Shown: positions 60,399 through 64,000 of the stretch, one piece after another
Layout of the letters: every line of letters starts with the position of its first letter
Numbering within the stretch: position 1 is the first letter of the stretch
Source: Zhenhengia yiwuensis
GTDB taxonomy: Bacteria; Bacillota; Clostridia; Lachnospirales; Cellulosilyticaceae
DNA length: 64,000 bases
Assembly: GCF_014384995.1 (NCBI RefSeq)
Contig: NZ_JACRSY010000006.1
Span: 62,001 to 126,000 of the forward strand
Direction: 5' to 3'
Notes under the pieces: generated by a model
Told to the model about the DNA's origin: nothing
The model's database searches: none
What the model saw: only the letters and a program-made list of their open reading frames with translations
Program-made: the position numbers and the translations under genes

Positions 60399-61406
60399 AT
60401 GGCGATATTCGTAACAGGTGGTGCAGGTTATATTGGAAGTCACACATGCGTCGAGTTATTAGATGCAGGATATGAAATTGTTATTATTGATGATTTTAGC
60501 AATTCTAATCCAAGTGTACTGGATAAGATCAAACACATTTCAGGCAAAGACTTTGCTTTTTATGAGGGAGACGTAAAAGATAAAGACTTACTTGAACGTA
60601 TTTTTACAGAACATAAAATTGAAGCAGCCATTCACTTTGCAGGATTTAAAGCAGTAGGCGAATCTTGTGAGAAACCTTTAGCGTACTATCATAACAACTT
60701 AATGAGCACAATCGTACTTTGTGAAGTTATGGCAGCACATGGTGCTAAAAAATTAGTATTTAGCTCATCCGCTACAGTATATGGAGACCCAGCTTCAGTA
60801 CCAATTAATGAAAGCTTCCCAACTTCTACAACAAATCCTTACGGCGCTACAAAACTGATGACAGAAAACATCCTTAAAGATGTGTATGCAGCAGACAAGG
60901 AGTGGAGCGTGGCACTTCTTCGTTACTTCAACCCAATTGGTGCACATGCATCAGGCCTTATCGGCGAAGAGCCAAACGGTATTCCAAACAACCTACTTCC
61001 TTACATTGCAAAAGTAGCAGTAGGTGAACTTGAAGCCCTTAATGTATTTGGCGATGACTATCCAACAGTAGACGGTACAGGTGTACGTGACTATATTCAC
61101 GTTGTAGACCTTGCTAAAGGTCATGTGAAAGCCATTGAGAAAATTCTTGGCGAAACAGGTATTGATGCTTACAACTTAGGTACAGGAAACGGCTATAGCG
61201 TACTCCAAATGGTAAAAGCCTTCGAAAAAGCAAGTGGACGCACAGTGGCATATCGCATTGCACCAAGAAGACCTGGTGACATTGCAGAGTGCTATGCAGA
61301 AACGAAGAAAGCTAAAGAACTTCTCGGATGGGAAGCAACAAAGAATATTGATGATATGTGTGAGGATTCTTGGAGATATATGTGTCAAAGAGAAGCAAAT
61401 AAATAG
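60399..61406 (+). CDS. galE: UDP-glucose 4-epimerase
   Basis: This 335-residue enzyme interconverts UDP-glucose and UDP-galactose. Visible are the NAD-binding IFVTGGAGYIGSHTC, SSSATVYG near 125 and the catalytic YxxxK in NPYGATKLM near 148. The ATG at 60399 lies 7 bases after AGGAGGG; the ATG at 60393 is too close. It has its own promoter and terminator and can provide UDP-galactose for the nearby glycan cluster or feed galactose into metabolism. A UDP-GlcNAc/GalNAc activity is possible. Confidence 0.95.
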   Translation: MAIFVTGGAGYIGSHTCVELLDAGYEIVIIDDFSNSNPSVLDKIKHISGKDFAFYEGDVKDKDLLERIFTEHKIEAAIHFAGFKAVGESCEKPLAYYHNNLMSTIVLCEVMAAHGAKKLVFSSSATVYGDPASVPINESFPTSTTNPYGATKLMTENILKDVYAADKEWSVALLRYFNPIGAHASGLIGEEPNGIPNNLLPYIAKVAVGELEALNVFGDDYPTVDGTGVRDYIHVVDLAKGHVKAIEKILGETGIDAYNLGTGNGYSVLQMVKAFEKASGRTVAYRIAPRRPGDIAECYAETKKAKELLGWEATKNIDDMCEDSWRYMCQREANK

Positions 61407-61420
61407 AGTAAAAAGCTTTA

Positions 61421-61471
61421 TAGCCCTAGACATTTCTGCCTTACGGAAGTGTTCTAGGGCTGTATTTTTTG
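61421..61471 (+). terminator. Terminator after galE
   Basis: AGCCCTAGA pairs with TCTAGGGCT, with an inner CATTTC/GAAGTG stem, followed by GTATTTTTTG. Confidence 0.88.
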
Positions 61472-61511
61472 TTAAAATGTACCTTTAGTGCGAATAGTGT
61501 GCATAAAAGGG

Positions 61512-61540
61512 TTGATTATTGGCAAGTGTTAAGATAAAAT
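61512..61540 (+). promoter_or_regulatory. Promoter of the SLH protein gene
   Basis: TTGATT at 61512-61517 and TAAAAT at 61535-61540 have 17-base spacing, about 60 bases before the start codon. Confidence 0.5.
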
Positions 61541-61599
61541 TATTAAAGTATTATTATATAATAGTATAAAAATGTTCAAAAGTATTAAGGAGGAGTAAG

Positions 61600-63543
61600 A
61601 TGCGATTAAATCTTAGACTAAAAAAAGTGCTTGCAACAACTGCAGCTGCTACAATTATGGCAACAGCTTTACCAGTTGTAACTTATGCAGCAGACTATGA
61701 TAACCACTGGGCTAAGGAAGCTATTACAAAGTGGTCAGAAAAGGAAGTTCTTGAAGGTTATGAAGATGGAACTTTCAAACCAAACAACAAAGTAACTCGT
61801 GGGGAATTAGCAGCAATTATCGTAAGAGTGTTTGGTTTAACAGATACATCAGCAGCAGAAAAATACACAGATGTAGAAGCAACTAAATGGTATGCATCAG
61901 ATATCGCAAAAGTATCATCTGCAGGTATTATGAATGACTATGAAGATGGTACATTCAAACCAAATCAAGAAGCAACTCGTGAAGAAGCAGCTTACGCTAT
62001 TGCAAAAGCTTACAAAGTAGCAGCTAAAGAAACAAATGTGACATTCAAAGACCAAGCTCAAATCTCTGATTGGGCAGAAGCTGAAATTGCAAGCTTAGTA
62101 GCAGGTGGCTACTTAAATGGTAACCCAGATGGTACATTTAGACCAACTGCATCTCTTACACGTGCAGAAGCTGTAACAATGGTAGACAAAATTACAGCAG
62201 ATCTTGTAAATGTAGCGGGTACATACTCACAAGATATCGACGGACATCTTGTAGTGAATACAAAAGATGTAGAACTTAAAGATATGACAATTACAGGTAA
62301 CCTTTACCTTGCAGAAGGTATTGGCGAAGGTGATGTTAAACTTAACAACGTAACTGTACTTGGTGATGTAATCGTTGAAGGTGGCGGTGTAAGCACTGTA
62401 CATGTACTTGGTCAATCAAAACTTAACAACATTATTGTCGATAAAGCAGGTAAAAACCCAGTTCGCGTATTACTTGGTAACTTAGTTGAAGTAAAAGGAA
62501 CTGTTACACTTGCATCTACATCTATTCTTGAAGGTAATGGTGTTAGCCTTAGTAAAGTAGTAGTAGATGGTGCAGCTGAACCACAACTTGTAGGGACTTT
62601 AAAAGTTGAAGAAGTAATTGTTAATAAAACTTCAGAACTTGTACTTGTAGATGGTGTAACCATTAACAAATTAACTGTAACAAAAGATGCAGTCAACACA
62701 GTTCTTCGTGGTAGAGGGGAAAAGAGTGAAATCAAAAATATCATTGTTGAAGCAAATGGTTTAGAACTTAAAAAAGGCTTTAAATACAACAAAGATAAAA
62801 TTGTAGTAGCTGAAGGTGTAACTGCACCTAAACTCCCAGCATCCGGCGGTGGTGGCGGAAGCACAGGTGGTGGCGGAAGCACAGGTGGTGGCACTGTAAC
62901 AGCTAAACCAATTAATGTAAGTGCACTTGAAGTTAAAGTACAAGGTCAAGATGAACCAGTAAAAGTAGCTCTTACAGGTAACCAAGTATCTGCTGTTGTA
63001 GATAGCAAAAATGATACAGTAACATTAAATGGAGTTGTATTTAATAGAAACGATGTTATCGAAACTATTACAGCTATTGAGGATCATGGTATTGATACTT
63101 TAACAGTTGGTTTAACAGATAAATACAAAGTAGCATTAAAACCAGGAACAGCTTATAAAGTAGAAGATTTAAAAGCAATAGTAGCAGCTAATAAAACTCT
63201 TGCAGAAGAATTACTTCAAGAAGTTGGCAAAAAAGCTAACCTTACAGGAGAACAAATGACAAAAGCTGAAGAGTTATTAGATAAGGCTTTTGGACGTGTT
63301 GCAGATTACCAAGGAACTGCTATTAAAGTAGGTGACCTTTTAGATGCAGCAAAAGAAATAAGAAACAAAGTGACAGATGAAGATATTCAAAAAATCTATG
63401 ATAAGTTTGAAAGTGCACTTGCTACTTTTGGTGTTGATGTAACAATTGGCCAAGAAGAGCTTACAGCAAAAGGACAACTTATTGTAAAAGCAACATCTGC
63501 ACACGAAATTGATAAAGTTACAGTTCAAGTAACTTATAAATAA
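61600..63543 (+). CDS. SLH-domain surface protein
   Basis: This 647-residue wall protein has a signal peptide (about 1-30, cleaved near TYAADY). Three N-terminal SLH domains follow (about 33-205: HWAKEAITKW / GYEDGTFKPNNKVTRGELA, WYASDIAKVSS, WAEAEIASLVAGGY). A region with short beta-helix-like repeats (about 210-410: MTITGNLYLAEGIGEGDVKL and similar) comes next, then a Gly/Ser/Thr linker (415-432) and a C-terminal domain (433-647) that is not recognised. The SLH domains attach it to the secondary wall polymer; the beta-helix and C-terminal domain may display a binding function. Strong codon bias suggests good expression. It is followed by a terminator and another SLH gene. Confidence 0.92.
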   Translation: MRLNLRLKKVLATTAAATIMATALPVVTYAADYDNHWAKEAITKWSEKEVLEGYEDGTFKPNNKVTRGELAAIIVRVFGLTDTSAAEKYTDVEATKWYASDIAKVSSAGIMNDYEDGTFKPNQEATREEAAYAIAKAYKVAAKETNVTFKDQAQISDWAEAEIASLVAGGYLNGNPDGTFRPTASLTRAEAVTMVDKITADLVNVAGTYSQDIDGHLVVNTKDVELKDMTITGNLYLAEGIGEGDVKLNNVTVLGDVIVEGGGVSTVHVLGQSKLNNIIVDKAGKNPVRVLLGNLVEVKGTVTLASTSILEGNGVSLSKVVVDGAAEPQLVGTLKVEEVIVNKTSELVLVDGVTINKLTVTKDAVNTVLRGRGEKSEIKNIIVEANGLELKKGFKYNKDKIVVAEGVTAPKLPASGGGGGSTGGGGSTGGGTVTAKPINVSALEVKVQGQDEPVKVALTGNQVSAVVDSKNDTVTLNGVVFNRNDVIETITAIEDHGIDTLTVGLTDKYKVALKPGTAYKVEDLKAIVAANKTLAEELLQEVGKKANLTGEQMTKAEELLDKAFGRVADYQGTAIKVGDLLDAAKEIRNKVTDEDIQKIYDKFESALATFGVDVTIGQEELTAKGQLIVKATSAHEIDKVTVQVTYK

Positions 63544-63552
63544 TACATAAAT

Positions 63553-63586
63553 AAAAAGGTATATCTTTCTTAGATATACCTTTTTT
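63553..63586 (+). terminator. Terminator after the SLH gene
   Basis: AAAAAGGTATATCT and AGATATACCTTTTTT form a perfect stem with a short loop and a T-run. Confidence 0.93.
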
Positions 63587-63716
63587 GTATAAAATAAAAA
63601 ATTATGTTTAAAAATGTCACATTTTATGGTAGAATTTTTAATGAAAATATATTGGTGTTTAAAAGTGATAAATAGTACATAAACAATATAAAAATGCTAA
63701 ATAAATAGGGGGACAT

Positions 63717-64000
63717 ATGAAAGTTAATAAGAAATTTTACAATAAACTAGCAGTGACGATGCTACTTGGTACTTTTATTTTAGCTCAGCCAGTATGGGCC
63801 AAAGATTATGAAGGGCATTGGGCGAAAGAAGCGATTGATAGATGGTCTACTTATGAAGTTGTAAAAGGAATGGAAAATGGTGATTTCAAACCAAATGAAT
63901 CGGTTACAAGAGCGGAACTTGCAACTTTTCTTAATCGTACTTTCCAGTTTACTGAAGTCGAAACAAATAGAAAATATGAAGACCTTACACCAGGGGCATG
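63717..64000 (+). CDS. SLH-domain surface protein, 5' part only
   Basis: The gene starts with ATG at 63717 after AGGGGGA and runs off the window after about 94 codons. It encodes a signal peptide (about 1-27, ending QPVWAK) and a first SLH domain (DYEGHWAKEAIDRWSTYEVV, then MENGDFKPNESVTRAELATF). A second SLH domain seems to begin (KYEDLTPGA). It is closely related at this end to the 61600 protein, so the two probably arose by duplication. Nothing can be said about its C-terminal function. Confidence 0.88.
   Translation, partial: MKVNKKFYNKLAVTMLLGTFILAQPVWAKDYEGHWAKEAIDRWSTYEVVKGMENGDFKPNESVTRAELATFLNRTFQFTEVETNRKYEDLTPGA

Overview
The window looks like a chromosomal segment of a low-GC, Gram-positive, endospore-forming anaerobe of the class Clostridia. 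It carries spoIIR, a gerABC-type germination operon, strong AGGAGG ribosome binding sites, several SLH-domain surface proteins and two S-layer-like proteins with a stalk ('copper amine oxidase N-terminal-like') domain. The overall style resembles Cellulosilyticum and related Lachnospirales. That placement is recognition from memory, not a search. I see no tRNA, rRNA, CRISPR array, transposase or phage gene.

Layout. 0.1-5.5 kb: a small membrane protein, a heterodimeric ABC exporter (minus strand) and a divergent AraC-type regulator. 5.7-12.1 kb: a very large secreted M60-type (mucin/glycoprotein) peptidase with a dockerin-like EF-hand pair, overlapping a gene for an SLH-anchored protein with a cohesin-like N-terminus. 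12.3-16.2 kb: malQ-glgP for alpha-glucan use. 16.8-21.7 kb (minus strand): a fused sugar nucleotidyltransferase/NahK-like kinase, a zinc-ribbon membrane protein and a GH20 hexosaminidase with an out-of-frame tail. 22.3-26.4 kb: germination receptor operon. 27-33.9 kb: a glycosyltransferase, a CmpB-type membrane protein, a MalY-type lyase, spoIIR, ddl, murI, a DUF1934 protein and galU. 34-40.3 kb: two S-layer paralogues with a stalk-domain protein between them. 40.4-59.5 kb: a polysaccharide/S-layer-glycan cluster holding an O-antigen-ligase-like protein, a priming phosphotransferase, rmlA, rmlB, Wzm/Wzt exporter, a 1132-residue multi-domain glycosyltransferase, further GT2 enzymes, rmlD, rmlC and a deacetylase. 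59.6-64 kb: an ECF S component, galE, an SLH protein and the start of another SLH protein.

The genes fit a cell-surface theme. galU, galE and rmlABCD make UDP-glucose, UDP-galactose and dTDP-rhamnose. The priming transferase and glycosyltransferases build a lipid-linked glycan, Wzm/Wzt exports it, and the Wzy_C-type protein beside the S-layer genes is a candidate for attaching it. ddl and murI feed peptidoglycan synthesis. The M60 peptidase, GH20 enzyme and kinase-nucleotidyltransferase could together attack host or plant glycoproteins and recycle hexosamines.

The most unusual item lies at 56.5-56.8 kb. A sigma-A-like promoter, two 46-bp direct repeats, a hairpin terminator and a 44-codon fragment resembling the N-terminus of type III toxins (ToxN/CptN/TenpN type) form what looks like a decapitated type III toxin-antitoxin locus abutting a glycosyltransferase gene. 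Other notable structure: a family of roughly 120-260-bp imperfect hairpins sharing a GAGCGNAGCGAGTTT core in four intergenic copies, a 95-bp perfect identity at the 5' ends of the two S-layer genes, and a candidate short RNA just upstream of the first S-layer promoter.
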